Positions 15,645-24,105 of a DNA stretch of 64,000 nt are shown piece by piece. The notes below the pieces were generated by a model, which was not told the DNA's origin, searched no databases, and was given only the letters and a program-made list of their open reading frames with translations. Numbering within the stretch: the stretch's first letter is position 1; every line of letters starts with the position of its first letter. The stretch is taken from positions 1-64,000 of the forward strand of contig JADFZW010000001.1 in the NCBI GenBank assembly GCA_015232355.1, given 5' to 3'. The translations under genes were made by a program, and so were the position numbers. Source of the DNA: Oligoflexia bacterium. Its GTDB lineage: Bacteria; Bdellovibrionota; Bacteriovoracia; Bacteriovoracales; Bacteriovoracaceae.

Positions 15645-15761
15645 TTAACTTAACAAATCTTCAAATGTCAAAATGGGATCAAAGAATTCATCACATTGCT
15701 CACTAACTTCATCTGAACAATGAATAAGTACTTTCTTTAATCCTGCTCGCTTGCGAAAAAG
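15645..15761 (-). pseudogene. C-terminal gene scrap between two repeat ends
   Basis: A minus-strand frame of 38 codons reads LFRKRAGLKKVLIHCSDE, then VSEQCDEFFDPIL and FEDLLS before the stop. It looks coding but begins exactly at the repeat end at 15761 with no start codon. The family is unknown. Confidence 0.4.
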
Positions 15762-15770
15762 TGACACGAA
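15761..15770 (-). repeat. Island repeat end, inverted, minimal copy 11
   Basis: Only GTGACACGAA remains. It is preceded by AAAAA as at copy 9 and is the last recognisable end of the family in the window. Confidence 0.5.
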
Positions 15771-15963
15771 TATTAGGCAGAAATTGGTTATCAATTTTTT
15801 TTATTAACATATCTTTGACCAATTATCTAATTTCAACTACTGGAATATTAATAGATTAAATAAAAAAAATATAATCTACTATATTTTTTATTTATGTTAA
15901 CTTAAAAAAAAGTACAATAGATATTATTGAGTTAAATTTAATCAAGGACGGAGGATAGATATA

Positions 15964-17589
15964 ATGTTTTTGACAACTATTCTAAAAATGAAAATGAAAA
16001 TGAAAATGAAAATGAAAATATTTAAATCTCCTCTACCTCGTATTTTATTATCAGTATCAGTATCAGTATCAGTATTGTTATTGTTATTATTGTCGTCTAT
16101 CCACAATTCTGACGTTATTGCTAATACTGATACAACTTCTCTTGCTGCAAACAACATTCTCTATACTGAATATAAAAACTTAAACAAAATAAATGATGAT
16201 ATCACTTTATTCGATCAATCTAGCTTAATAAATGCCATCAAAGGTGGCACTATTCACATTGAGAAAGTTCCAGCAGGAAAGATGATTGAATTTATGTTTA
16301 ATGTTGGCAAAGTTAATTCATTATTGCGTTTATTTTTCAATAATAAGATTGTTACAAAAATCTACGGGTCATATAATGACTTGGAAATTTGTACCGAAAG
16401 CAAATTAGCATTTATAAGAGATATTTTAAATTTTGATCTAGATATAAAGCAAGGAATTCCTGCAAAGTTAGATGCCGAATTCCAACTCAAGTATGGTAAG
16501 ACGATTGATCAATTTAAAACTAGAAATGAGATTTTTGCCAGAAAGTATACTAATGAAGAGGTTTCTAGAATCCTACAAAATTTCTCTGTAAAAGAGAATC
16601 AAGTTATTTCTTGTGCTACCTCTCGAACACGCATTAAAGAAAATATTGATATTAATAAAAACGTATCATTAATTAATAAGACCATAGGTGGACAAGCAAA
16701 TAAATTTAATGTCTGGAGACTATTCGGACAAGTAGAAAATATTGATACGGAAGGCACAGAAGGTAGAGAAAATAAAAATCAATCCAATGTTCAAAGTATC
16801 CTTAATGCTCGAAATGAAATAAACATTTTAAAAAGCAAATTAGAAATGGTGGAATCTAATGAGAATAGACAACCGATTATAGATAATATGAAAAAGATAA
16901 CAGACACAGTAATTTTACGATCTCTCGCTCTCTTACAACAAGGATCTACTATGGTAGTACATCGCCTAGCTCCTGTAGATTATCACCACATTCACTTCCC
17001 CTTTTCTAAAGGGAAAATTCTCAGCAGAAAAGAAGCATCAGAAAAAATACAACAAAAACTCAAAAGTAATCCCAATATCAGTAAAGAATTTACAGAGTGT
17101 TATCAAGATATAATCAACAATCTTCAAGTAATCGATAAAAATAACACAAAAAAAAATTCGCAAGCTCAAATTCATTTGGATGGTTCATATTTGTCGGTAA
17201 ATCCACACGCCACCAATTCTGAGGCCCTAACCTACAATCCTTTAACGGAGAATGTTCGAGATGTGTTGATCATGGACACTCCAGTTGGAATCGTTCCAAT
17301 GGTTATAATTGGTGCAGCTGGAGTTGGTAAAAACGTCATCAACTTAGAAGCAGACCAAGAGTTAAAAATGGGTGACAATCTTGCTCACTTCGAATTTGGA
17401 GGATCTTCTGTAGTAATGTTCTTACCAAAAGATTCGGTTGTCCCTCTAAAAGAGACTGCAAAAGCTATGAAATTAAAATATTCGGTTCCAGATAGATTAA
17501 ATGAAAAACGCCATCTCGAAACTTATGTAGAAATGGGACAACCATTATTTAAAATACAAGATTCTCTCTCTCTGCAAAATACAAAATAA
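15964..17589 (+). CDS. Phosphatidylserine decarboxylase-like protein
   Basis: The C-terminal 220 residues match phosphatidylserine decarboxylase, which makes phosphatidylethanolamine at the membrane. HRLAPVDYHHIHFPF holds the conserved Asp-Tyr-His. GSYLSVNPHATNS follows, then a beta-rich block, and FEFGGSSVVMF carries the Gly-Ser-Ser site of self-cleavage to the pyruvoyl group. The 300-residue N-terminal part is unrelated to the bacterial enzyme. It starts with in-frame 6-base repeats encoding (KM)5 and (SV)4 around a hydrophobic signal or anchor segment. At 541 residues it is much longer than E. coli Psd (about 320). A GGACGGAGG-type ribosome site precedes the ATG. Activity is likely but unproven. 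Confidence 0.8.
   Translation: MFLTTILKMKMKMKMKMKIFKSPLPRILLSVSVSVSVLLLLLLSSIHNSDVIANTDTTSLAANNILYTEYKNLNKINDDITLFDQSSLINAIKGGTIHIEKVPAGKMIEFMFNVGKVNSLLRLFFNNKIVTKIYGSYNDLEICTESKLAFIRDILNFDLDIKQGIPAKLDAEFQLKYGKTIDQFKTRNEIFARKYTNEEVSRILQNFSVKENQVISCATSRTRIKENIDINKNVSLINKTIGGQANKFNVWRLFGQVENIDTEGTEGRENKNQSNVQSILNARNEINILKSKLEMVESNENRQPIIDNMKKITDTVILRSLALLQQGSTMVVHRLAPVDYHHIHFPFSKGKILSRKEASEKIQQKLKSNPNISKEFTECYQDIINNLQVIDKNNTKKNSQAQIHLDGSYLSVNPHATNSEALTYNPLTENVRDVLIMDTPVGIVPMVIIGAAGVGKNVINLEADQELKMGDNLAHFEFGGSSVVMFLPKDSVVPLKETAKAMKLKYSVPDRLNEKRHLETYVEMGQPLFKIQDSLSLQNTK
15988..16092 (+). repeat. In-frame microsatellites in the signal region
   Basis: AAAATG is repeated about five times and TCAGTA four times, followed by a TTGTTA/TTATTG run. 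They encode Lys-Met, Ser-Val and poly-Leu stretches. The 6-base units keep the frame whatever the copy number, so the length of the basic and hydrophobic parts of the leader can vary. Confidence 0.9.
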
Positions 17590-17619
17590 TCAAAAATTAT
17601 AAAATTATAAAATTATAAA

Positions 17620-18696
17620 CTAACGAAATCTATTTTTCTTCTCCCAGGCAGCAGTCACCGAAACCTCTTCTAGAATATGCAAATAGGAGTTAAGTCTTGA
17701 AAGGATTATCTCTTTTTCCCTTGCACTTTCAATATCAATTCCAGTTCCGGCCCCAATTCCGCTTCCGTTGGAATCACTCCCTTTAATATTTTCAGTGGCC
17801 AATAAAGCACGAATAGCACATCCTTTACTATTTACATCATGGTTACAGTTTGCAAACTCACACTCCCCTATATATTTATTAAGATCAGGAAAGTAGTTAA
17901 TGATCTCATCTTTTGAAATATCCTCTAATGAAAAAGATCTAATCCCTGGAGAATCAAAAAACTTATACTCACCAAATTCCACAATCTCTGACCAAGTAGT
18001 GGTATGAACTCCCTTCCCAACCCTTCCAAGTTTATTACTCTTTAATTTTACCTCACCATTTGTTAGCGCCTCAATCAACTTACTCTTACCAACTCCTGAA
18101 GCGCCAAGAAAAAGCGAACTCTTTCCTCTTATATATTCCTTTAGTTCTGCTATCCCTCTCTTTAAATATTTAGGAGTATAATTTAAATCAATTGCTGAAA
18201 TCTCAAAACCTAAAATATTTAAATAGGCCAAACGATCATTTTCAAATTCAATGGATAATTCTTTATCATCATCAGGATCATACTCATCCATCTTATTGAA
18301 TAAAACTATTGCTGGAATCTCCCACTGATATGCCCTGACTAAATACCTATCTAGCAACCCTTGCTTATATAAAGGTTTTGATCCCGCAACCATAATTACT
18401 AATAAATCTATATTTGCGGCGGTAATTCTCTTTTCGCCCTCTCTCATATCAATACGAAAAATTTGATTCTTACGTTCTTCCCTCTCCATGATCACATAAT
18501 TATTTCCATTTTCTCTATTTAACAAAACATAATCCCCTACGACTATATCTCCTTTTTTAAGTAGAAGTCCCATGGCCGTCGCATCTACTACTGTGTTCTC
18601 GCAAGTGTTCTCACTTGCTAATATTTTACAACTAAATACTCTCTGAGAAGATCGATAGACTTGTGCGCGAATTTTGCTGTTAACCTTATCATTCAT
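17620..18696 (-). CDS. rsgA: Ribosome small-subunit GTPase RsgA
   Basis: This circularly permuted GTPase checks late 30S subunit assembly. An OB-fold region comes first (VGDYVLL). Then come the permuted G motifs: G4 FNKMDEY, G1 GASGVGKSKL, and G3 DSPGIRSF. A C-terminal zinc site is formed by CEFANCNHDVNSKGC. At 358 residues it is of normal length. A low-complexity Gly-Ser/Gly-Ala insert follows the zinc site. Its start overlaps the stop of the upstream oxidase gene by four bases (ATGA), so the two are translationally coupled. Confidence 0.95.
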   Translation of the reverse strand: MNDKVNSKIRAQVYRSSQRVFSCKILASENTCENTVVDATAMGLLLKKGDIVVGDYVLLNRENGNNYVIMEREERKNQIFRIDMREGEKRITAANIDLLVIMVAGSKPLYKQGLLDRYLVRAYQWEIPAIVLFNKMDEYDPDDDKELSIEFENDRLAYLNILGFEISAIDLNYTPKYLKRGIAELKEYIRGKSSLFLGASGVGKSKLIEALTNGEVKLKSNKLGRVGKGVHTTTWSEIVEFGEYKFFDSPGIRSFSLEDISKDEIINYFPDLNKYIGECEFANCNHDVNSKGCAIRALLATENIKGSDSNGSGIGAGTGIDIESAREKEIILSRLNSYLHILEEVSVTAAWEKKNRFR

Positions 18697-20132
18697 AAAT
18701 TCATAAAACCAAATGGAAAAAACTGATTATAGGGATCATGTGTTTGCTTTAATAACTTAAAAATCCTCAAATGAACATCAGAATAAAATCTTTTAATGAA
18801 TTTTTGTTTTATAAAACCCACTCCATGCTCAGCAAATGGTGATGCTTTCCACTCACATGCCTTATCATAAAGTTCTTCAAAATAATCATCACAGATTTTT
18901 ATCTCTCTTTCCGTCTTGGGAGTAAGATTAAAATGCAAATGAGCATCTCCAAAATGGCCATATAAATAATATAAAATCCCCTCTCGCTTTGCCATCAATG
19001 CCCCTCTAAGATAGTTTTCCAGCAACAACTCCATCTTATCTTGCGGCACTTGGATATCACTTCCCTTTTTTAATACCCCCATTCGATTATTCGTCTCCAT
19101 GATATTTCGAGGTATTTGCACTCTGATTTGTTTATAATCTCGCTCCTTAATCTGATAGATCTGCTCGCCACTCACAACTCCATTCAACTCGACCATAAAG
19201 AGCTGATCATAAATTTCCTCTAAAAAATTAGCATCCACTTCTAAAAACAAAGTATCCTTTCCTCGAAGTATTTCATACTCATCACTACCACCACCACCAA
19301 TAGCACATCTTATAGAATTACTATCAACAAACTCTGCTGCTAAAATTTTTCCTCTGTATTTTTGTATGGCCCTAAACAAATGCAAGTGTATACTAAAATC
19401 CTCTTCCCAAAGTGGTAAGCTAATCGCTAAATAAACCAACTCGCTAACTCTCTTTACTTCAATCTTAGCTCCAATTATAACTCCTAATTGTCCTTCACTT
19501 GCAATCAACAAATCAGTCTCTTTTTCATATCGTGGGAATGGAGCATTTTTAAAATTTGCATATGGTAGATAAAAATCTCTATAACGTTTATAGCTCTGAA
19601 GATCACTCTCATTAGCGTTTAATAATTTAAAGGGATTTTTATTTGAAAGAATTTTAATATCCCCATTAAAATCCATATAGGTAATCTCTATTATCTGATC
19701 TCTCAAGGGACCAAAAGCAAATGAATGCTCTCCATTTGCAGAGGTAGCAACCCCAGCAACAATTGTCGCTAACTCCTCCGTAGGAGAAGTTTTAAGATCA
19801 AATCCAAGCGATCTTAAAAATAGACCAGCATCCTCCCAATTAACAGGGCCATCCACTTGTAAAATTGCCACCTCTTGATTCTTCTTCTCTTCAAGGTTTA
19901 GCAACTTCATACTCTTAGGCATAAAATTCAAATCGACCAGATCAATTGAATCTGTAGAATTATTTAAACGATTATTTTGCTTAAAATCATTTATCAATTT
20001 TTTTAGTAGATTATTTTCATATGATATTACAGTTGAAGTCTTCGCCCCACAATAGACACTACCATTACGCTTTAAAATCTCAGAGCGAAGTTTATCTATC
20101 GAATAGATTACAAGATTATTTATCTTCATCAT
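18693..20132 (-). CDS. FAD-linked oxidase (GlcD/D-lactate dehydrogenase type)
   Basis: The 479-residue protein has the two-domain layout of vanillyl-alcohol-oxidase-fold flavoenzymes. The N-terminal FAD-binding half contains GVATSANGEHSFAFGPLRDQ. The C-terminal cap has the HFGDAHLHFN and FAEHGVGFIKQ motifs that bind flavin and a 2-hydroxyacid substrate. The substrate cannot be read from the sequence; D-lactate, glycolate or 2-hydroxyglutarate are options. It is first in an operon with rsgA. A divergent AT-rich region separates it from tRNA-Arg. Confidence 0.85.
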   Translation of the reverse strand: MMKINNLVIYSIDKLRSEILKRNGSVYCGAKTSTVISYENNLLKKLINDFKQNNRLNNSTDSIDLVDLNFMPKSMKLLNLEEKKNQEVAILQVDGPVNWEDAGLFLRSLGFDLKTSPTEELATIVAGVATSANGEHSFAFGPLRDQIIEITYMDFNGDIKILSNKNPFKLLNANESDLQSYKRYRDFYLPYANFKNAPFPRYEKETDLLIASEGQLGVIIGAKIEVKRVSELVYLAISLPLWEEDFSIHLHLFRAIQKYRGKILAAEFVDSNSIRCAIGGGGSDEYEILRGKDTLFLEVDANFLEEIYDQLFMVELNGVVSGEQIYQIKERDYKQIRVQIPRNIMETNNRMGVLKKGSDIQVPQDKMELLLENYLRGALMAKREGILYYLYGHFGDAHLHFNLTPKTEREIKICDDYFEELYDKACEWKASPFAEHGVGFIKQKFIKRFYSDVHLRIFKLLKQTHDPYNQFFPFGFMNL

Positions 20133-20329
20133 CTTACGCTATCGCCTAACATTTAATTTAAAATTAGTTTTGAATCTCATCATTTTAATTTGTAGATTTT
20201 TTTTAATTATAATGCTAGTTTATTCGATATTATTCTTTAAGCTAACTTTAAGCTAATAAGCTTAGTTAAAAAGTTCAAAGTACTTCTGTGTATGTAATGT
20301 AATATATCGCTTTAATGCTTTAATAATAT

Positions 20330-20406
20330 GCACCGGTAGCTCAGCTGGATAGAGCAGCTGCCTTCTAAGCCGCAGGTCACAGGTTCGAATCCTGTCCGGT
20401 GTACCA
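20330..20406 (+). tRNA. tRNA-Arg (anticodon TCT)
   Basis: The 77-base cloverleaf includes an encoded CCA. The acceptor GCACCGG pairs with CCGGTGT (the first pair is G-T), and the D arm is GCTC/GAGC. The anticodon loop CTTCTAA gives TCT, which reads AGA/AGG. The T arm is ACAGG-TTCGAAT-CCTGT. The anticodon stem has one T-C mismatch (GCTGC/GCCGC). AGA is the major Arg codon in this AT-rich genome. Confidence 0.93.
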
Positions 20407-20468
20407 CTTAAATAGCAAATTTTCCTCTCTTGAAAAAACTAACAAACAGAGTAATAATCTAATAATCT

Positions 20469-20603
20469 ATGACTCAAATATCTTACTTTTATGGAATCAC
20501 GATCTACATCCAATTTTTGGATCATAATCCTCCACACATTCATGCTATCTACCAATCATCTAAGGCCCAGTATTCCATAAATGATGAAAAAATTTTAATA
20601 TGA
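20469..20603 (+). CDS. Shortened DUF4160 protein
   Basis: The 44-residue protein begins MTQISYFYGITIYIQFLDHN, then PPHIHAIYQSSKAQYSI, matching the start of DUF4160 proteins (xxFxGIxIYMxxxDHNPPHxHA). Those are normally about 80 residues; the second half is missing. Its TGA overlaps the ATG of the DUF2442 gene (ATGA), so the pair is translationally coupled. DUF4160-DUF2442 pairs are common and toxin-antitoxin-like, but their activity is not established. Confidence 0.75.
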   Translation: MTQISYFYGITIYIQFLDHNPPHIHAIYQSSKAQYSINDEKILI

Positions 20604-20848
20604 TTATAGGTTTAGAATTGATAGAGGTGGAATCAGTTCAAGCAGAAGATGGTTATATCTTAAATTTGTCGTTTACTGATGGCACTAACAAAAAGGTTAA
20701 TCTCTCTGCACTAATGGCCGCCCCTCCTGAGGTATTTATACCACTAACAAGAAAGGAAGAATTTAAAAAGGTTTCTGTCAATCCAGTCGGAGGAATAGAG
20801 TGGGCCTGTGACACTGATCTTAGTGCCGATTACTTATTATCTTTGTAA
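20600..20848 (+). CDS. DUF2442 protein
   Basis: This 82-residue protein follows the DUF2442 pattern. A beta strand with VESVQAEDGYILNLSFTDGT comes first, then VNLSAL, a PLTRKEEFKKVSV segment and VGGIEWACDTDLSADYLL at the end. It would partner the DUF4160 protein encoded just upstream with a four-base overlap. The C-terminal half is the most conserved part and appears complete. Confidence 0.85.
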   Translation: MIIGLELIEVESVQAEDGYILNLSFTDGTNKKVNLSALMAAPPEVFIPLTRKEEFKKVSVNPVGGIEWACDTDLSADYLLSL

Positions 20849-21032
20849 TTCACGCTATCTGGCCATTGGGCGATGATTTGATTTCGCTATTCAACTCATT
20901 TGAATTTAAATAAAATTAAAAAGCTCTGCAATATTTAAGGTAGACTTTTTTTTTAAAAAAAAGTATTACTGTTTTTAAATAACTAATCAATTAATCTATG
21001 AACCTATTAACCTATCCAAGGGGATTTTTTTA

Positions 21033-22541
21033 ATGAAAAAAAATGCTTATAGTATTTTATCTATTTTATTTTTATCTTTATTTTTATTTCTATTTTTCAC
21101 AATAAATACATTTGATACAGTTAATGCAGTTTCGATAGCAAATGCAAACACAAATACAAATACAGATACAGACGATCCTGATATCAAACTCAAATTAACT
21201 AGTTTAGTAACAGGGATTTCAAAAAATTGGAATCCAAATGATACACTTTTCATAGGAGAAATTCCTTGTACTGCTAAGAAGTGTGTGAGCGTGGCCGAGG
21301 CCGTAACAGATGCTGTAAATAATGGTTTTACTAGCAGAGAGAAGTTTGAGAGTGTTTTTCGGGCCAGACAAAATGTTTTTTTAAAGTTTAGTAATCTACT
21401 TCCCAAAATTGATTTTAACGTTGGATATAATATCTATCCGGTAAATATTTTTAGCATTGTTAGTAACTTAGTTGGATTTTTATTACCTACTAATTGGTTT
21501 GAGTGGGGAGAATCAATTCTCTTTTACGAAGCAGAAAAGAGTAGTTATCTTGGATTATTACAAGATCAAGTAAGCAATACAGAAGTATTATATTATAATA
21601 TTCATCGACTTAGATTTGATACTTTAATTTATGCTTACTATATAAAACAATTGCAAGATTTTATCACTTCCTTAAAACAAAATACTAGTACCAATAGTAA
21701 TAATAAAGTAAGCGAACGAGATATTCTTTTGTTAGAGAATTTTTTAGCACTAATTAAGACGGAAGATACTACTATTCAAGATGCCATAAATGAAGTTGAT
21801 GAATATGAGTTAGCAACGGCAATGGCCTATCCTAAAATTGATGAAGTAGGAATTAAACCAATAGTTTTACCAGATTTAATGAATATTAATGAATATGAAT
21901 TTACGAGTGAAGAATTAGCACGGGTAAAGGAGAGATCCACTGAACTATTAGCAATGAGATATTTAATGAGGGCATCTGAATATGCAAAATTTGCTCGTGC
22001 CTTTAGTTTTCTTGGTGGAAGTGATGGCACTGGTAGTGAATCAGGATTTAGAATCAATGTGGGATTGGATAAGATATTTGATATTCGAATTAGTAAGTCA
22101 GAGTGGCGAACAATTAAAATTCAAAAAGAGAATGCTATTACTAATATTGAAAAGACATTTAGAAGAACCATTGATTCTTATAATTCTTCCATCGATTTAT
22201 ACAAACAATATGTAAAGGCAAAAGAATCAAACAGAAATTTATTTCGTTCAATACTTAATGAATATGCTAGCAATAAAACATTAGATACTCAATCATTGAT
22301 TAGAGCAATTGAATGGGGGCTAAAGTTTGAATTAGGAAGAAATTTTGCTCAACACTTCTTTCTGGTTTCACGTTCACAATTAGAACGTCTTTTAGTGAAA
22401 GATGAAAAGTATAGTGTTTTAATAAAGATGATTCCCCCAAGAGGTAGTTTACATTGGTGGTATGATAGATTACTTCTTAGAGAGGATAAAGCGATCTGGA
22501 GAGATGTGGAGAATGGAGAATTTGAGATAGAAAATCCTTAA
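21033..22541 (+). CDS. Secreted TolC-like outer-membrane factor, divergent
   Basis: The 502-residue protein has a clear signal peptide and then an in-frame (NT)n/(DT) repeat. The mature part begins with a segment like the TolC opening (VAEAVTDAVNNGFTSREKFESV, then FLKFSNLLPKIDFNVGYN, where the LLP turn before a beta strand is typical) and continues with long helices. TolC-family proteins form outer-membrane channels for efflux or type I secretion. The tandem helical-repeat pattern is hard to confirm by eye and no pump genes are adjacent, so this is a moderate call. An AAGGGGATT ribosome site precedes the ATG. Confidence 0.5.
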   Translation: MKKNAYSILSILFLSLFLFLFFTINTFDTVNAVSIANANTNTNTDTDDPDIKLKLTSLVTGISKNWNPNDTLFIGEIPCTAKKCVSVAEAVTDAVNNGFTSREKFESVFRARQNVFLKFSNLLPKIDFNVGYNIYPVNIFSIVSNLVGFLLPTNWFEWGESILFYEAEKSSYLGLLQDQVSNTEVLYYNIHRLRFDTLIYAYYIKQLQDFITSLKQNTSTNSNNKVSERDILLLENFLALIKTEDTTIQDAINEVDEYELATAMAYPKIDEVGIKPIVLPDLMNINEYEFTSEELARVKERSTELLAMRYLMRASEYAKFARAFSFLGGSDGTGSESGFRINVGLDKIFDIRISKSEWRTIKIQKENAITNIEKTFRRTIDSYNSSIDLYKQYVKAKESNRNLFRSILNEYASNKTLDTQSLIRAIEWGLKFELGRNFAQHFFLVSRSQLERLLVKDEKYSVLIKMIPPRGSLHWWYDRLLLREDKAIWRDVENGEFEIENP

Positions 22542-22566
22542 ACAATTATTATTTGTTTTGTAACTA

Positions 22567-23814
22567 TTATTTTATCATTGTGGTATGCAACCTACCTAAC
22601 TTCCAAATATTGTTATTTAAATTTCTAGTTTTAATAGTAATAAGATTACCAATATTCCCCTCTAATAACCAAATTTTAGCAGGTATTTGAGTAGTATCAT
22701 ATGCTAAAAACATGGTTGAATGATCGCCACTACCATCATTATCGTAATCTAGAGCAACGTAATCACCCATCTCTGCAATTCGTGGAATATCACTACCGTC
22801 ATGAATAGCATGATGATTAGTAAAGAAAGTTACTAATTTGTTAGCGCTAGTTTTATCAGAGATATCTTTGATATAAGGAGTAAGTATCCAGGCATAAAAT
22901 TCTGAACACCACCACTCTGTCGGATCAGCACCATATCTGGTTCCATCAACATCTATTAAACCATGATACCCAACAAGTCCCTCCTCTGAATCACTATATT
23001 GTTTTAGTCCGCGATGAACTATCTTAAAGCGAATACTGTTCATTAAACCAGCAGTCTTGGTCATGGTGTAGTACCAAGCACTTTGAGCTGCAACTTTTAT
23101 AAAGTTAGTTCCTTCTTTGTAGTAAAATTGTACACGGGCACGATATACTGTATCTGATTGTAAATTTTCTACTTCTACTTCAGTCAAGTATTTTTTACTT
23201 CTCATTGTTGGCAGTCCTGGTGTTACTGGTGGAGTAATTAACTCATGAATGGTGACTAATTTTTTTTCATGAGTTTTGGATAGAGTAGAAGCACGCAATG
23301 GTGCCACTTCAACCTCAGCATACAATCGATCACGGTAACTTAACAGCGCCCTATTGTTTATATCAATGTTCATCTTGAATGAGTGAACAAAACTTCTATC
23401 ACCATTAGCAAAATAATTAACGGTGGGTTCATCTTGATTCCCATTGCAATTATCATCTTTAAGATTAAAAGCAATTTCACGTGCTTTAGGATGAATTTTT
23501 GAATTACTATCATCGCAATCAGTGGCGTATTTTACATATCCAGCTGGACAATTAGTTGTCTCATTTGGAGTTGCACTTACTGTTACTGCTGTAGCACCAA
23601 TTCTTGCATATCCATCGTGATCGCTATCATCAGAATCATTATAACAGGTGATATTGGTATTTTCTGCGAGAGAAGTATTTTGATAAAATAAACAAACTGC
23701 TGTTGTTGTAATTGTTGTAAGAGTAGTAAAAGTAGTAAAAGTAGTAAAAGTAGTAAAAGTAGTTAAGGCAGTTAAAAAGAGAAAATTTTTTTTTGAAGTC
23801 TTTGATAAATACAT
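22567..23814 (-). CDS. Secreted MopE-motif protein with possible cysteine-amidase domain
   Basis: I chose the ATG at 23814 because GAGG lies eight bases upstream. The signal peptide contains an in-frame 9-base repeat (TFTTFTTFTT). Next comes a calcium/metal-binding motif of the MopE type: DSDHDGYARIG, CPAGYVKYATDCDDS, IHPKAREIAF, then DDNCNGNQDE. The C-terminal half has WWCSEFYAW, GDHSTMFLAYD and WLLEGNIGN, which resemble the Cys-His-Glu/Asn triad of CHAP/NlpC-type amidases acting on peptidoglycan. The metal motif is firm, the amidase reading is inference. The product is probably extracellular, 415 residues, and transcribed toward the TolC-like gene. Confidence 0.7.
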   Translation of the reverse strand: MYLSKTSKKNFLFLTALTTFTTFTTFTTFTTLTTITTTAVCLFYQNTSLAENTNITCYNDSDDSDHDGYARIGATAVTVSATPNETTNCPAGYVKYATDCDDSNSKIHPKAREIAFNLKDDNCNGNQDEPTVNYFANGDRSFVHSFKMNIDINNRALLSYRDRLYAEVEVAPLRASTLSKTHEKKLVTIHELITPPVTPGLPTMRSKKYLTEVEVENLQSDTVYRARVQFYYKEGTNFIKVAAQSAWYYTMTKTAGLMNSIRFKIVHRGLKQYSDSEEGLVGYHGLIDVDGTRYGADPTEWWCSEFYAWILTPYIKDISDKTSANKLVTFFTNHHAIHDGSDIPRIAEMGDYVALDYDNDGSGDHSTMFLAYDTTQIPAKIWLLEGNIGNLITIKTRNLNNNIWKLGRLHTTMIK

Positions 23815-23945
23815 GCGACACACCTCATATGAAATAATTTTTTAAATATTTTAGAGTGACAAAATAGACCCTATTTTGTGAATATCACCCAAGTCAATTC
23901 TATCTATATTTTTATTGATTGCAATTGAAATGCCAAGAGATAAGG

Positions 23946-23974
23946 GCATACTCAATAAGTTAGGGTAAATAAAA
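23946..23974 (+). repeat. Direct repeat left of the IS66-like gene
   Basis: ATACTCAATAAGTTAGGGTA with following AATAAAA is repeated almost exactly (one G/C change) at 25212-25239, on the other side of the transposase gene and in the same orientation. Confidence 0.8.
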
Positions 23975-24105
23975 AAAATTCAGCAAACAGGTAACAGGAT
24001 CAGCAAACAGGAACAGTTAGGAGACAAAAAGTTTTACAGTTTCTTCCATACGCAGTTCTAGTGTGCATTCGAAGACATGGGTTATATTTTATTCCGGAGA
24101 CATCG

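Noticed and set aside
1-15770. Chromosomal integron with attC sites between cassettes
   Set aside because: The repeats change orientation midway, lack the RYYYAAC/GTTRRRY core boxes, and no tyrosine integrase with an attI site is present in the window.
15942-16157. Asn/Asp-rich protein antisense to the phosphatidylserine decarboxylase leader
   Set aside because: It is an artefact of the microsatellite read on the other strand.
20940-20966. T9/A8 palindrome before the TolC-like gene as a terminator
   Set aside because: A pure A/T palindrome is expected by chance in such AT-rich DNA and lacks a GC stem.
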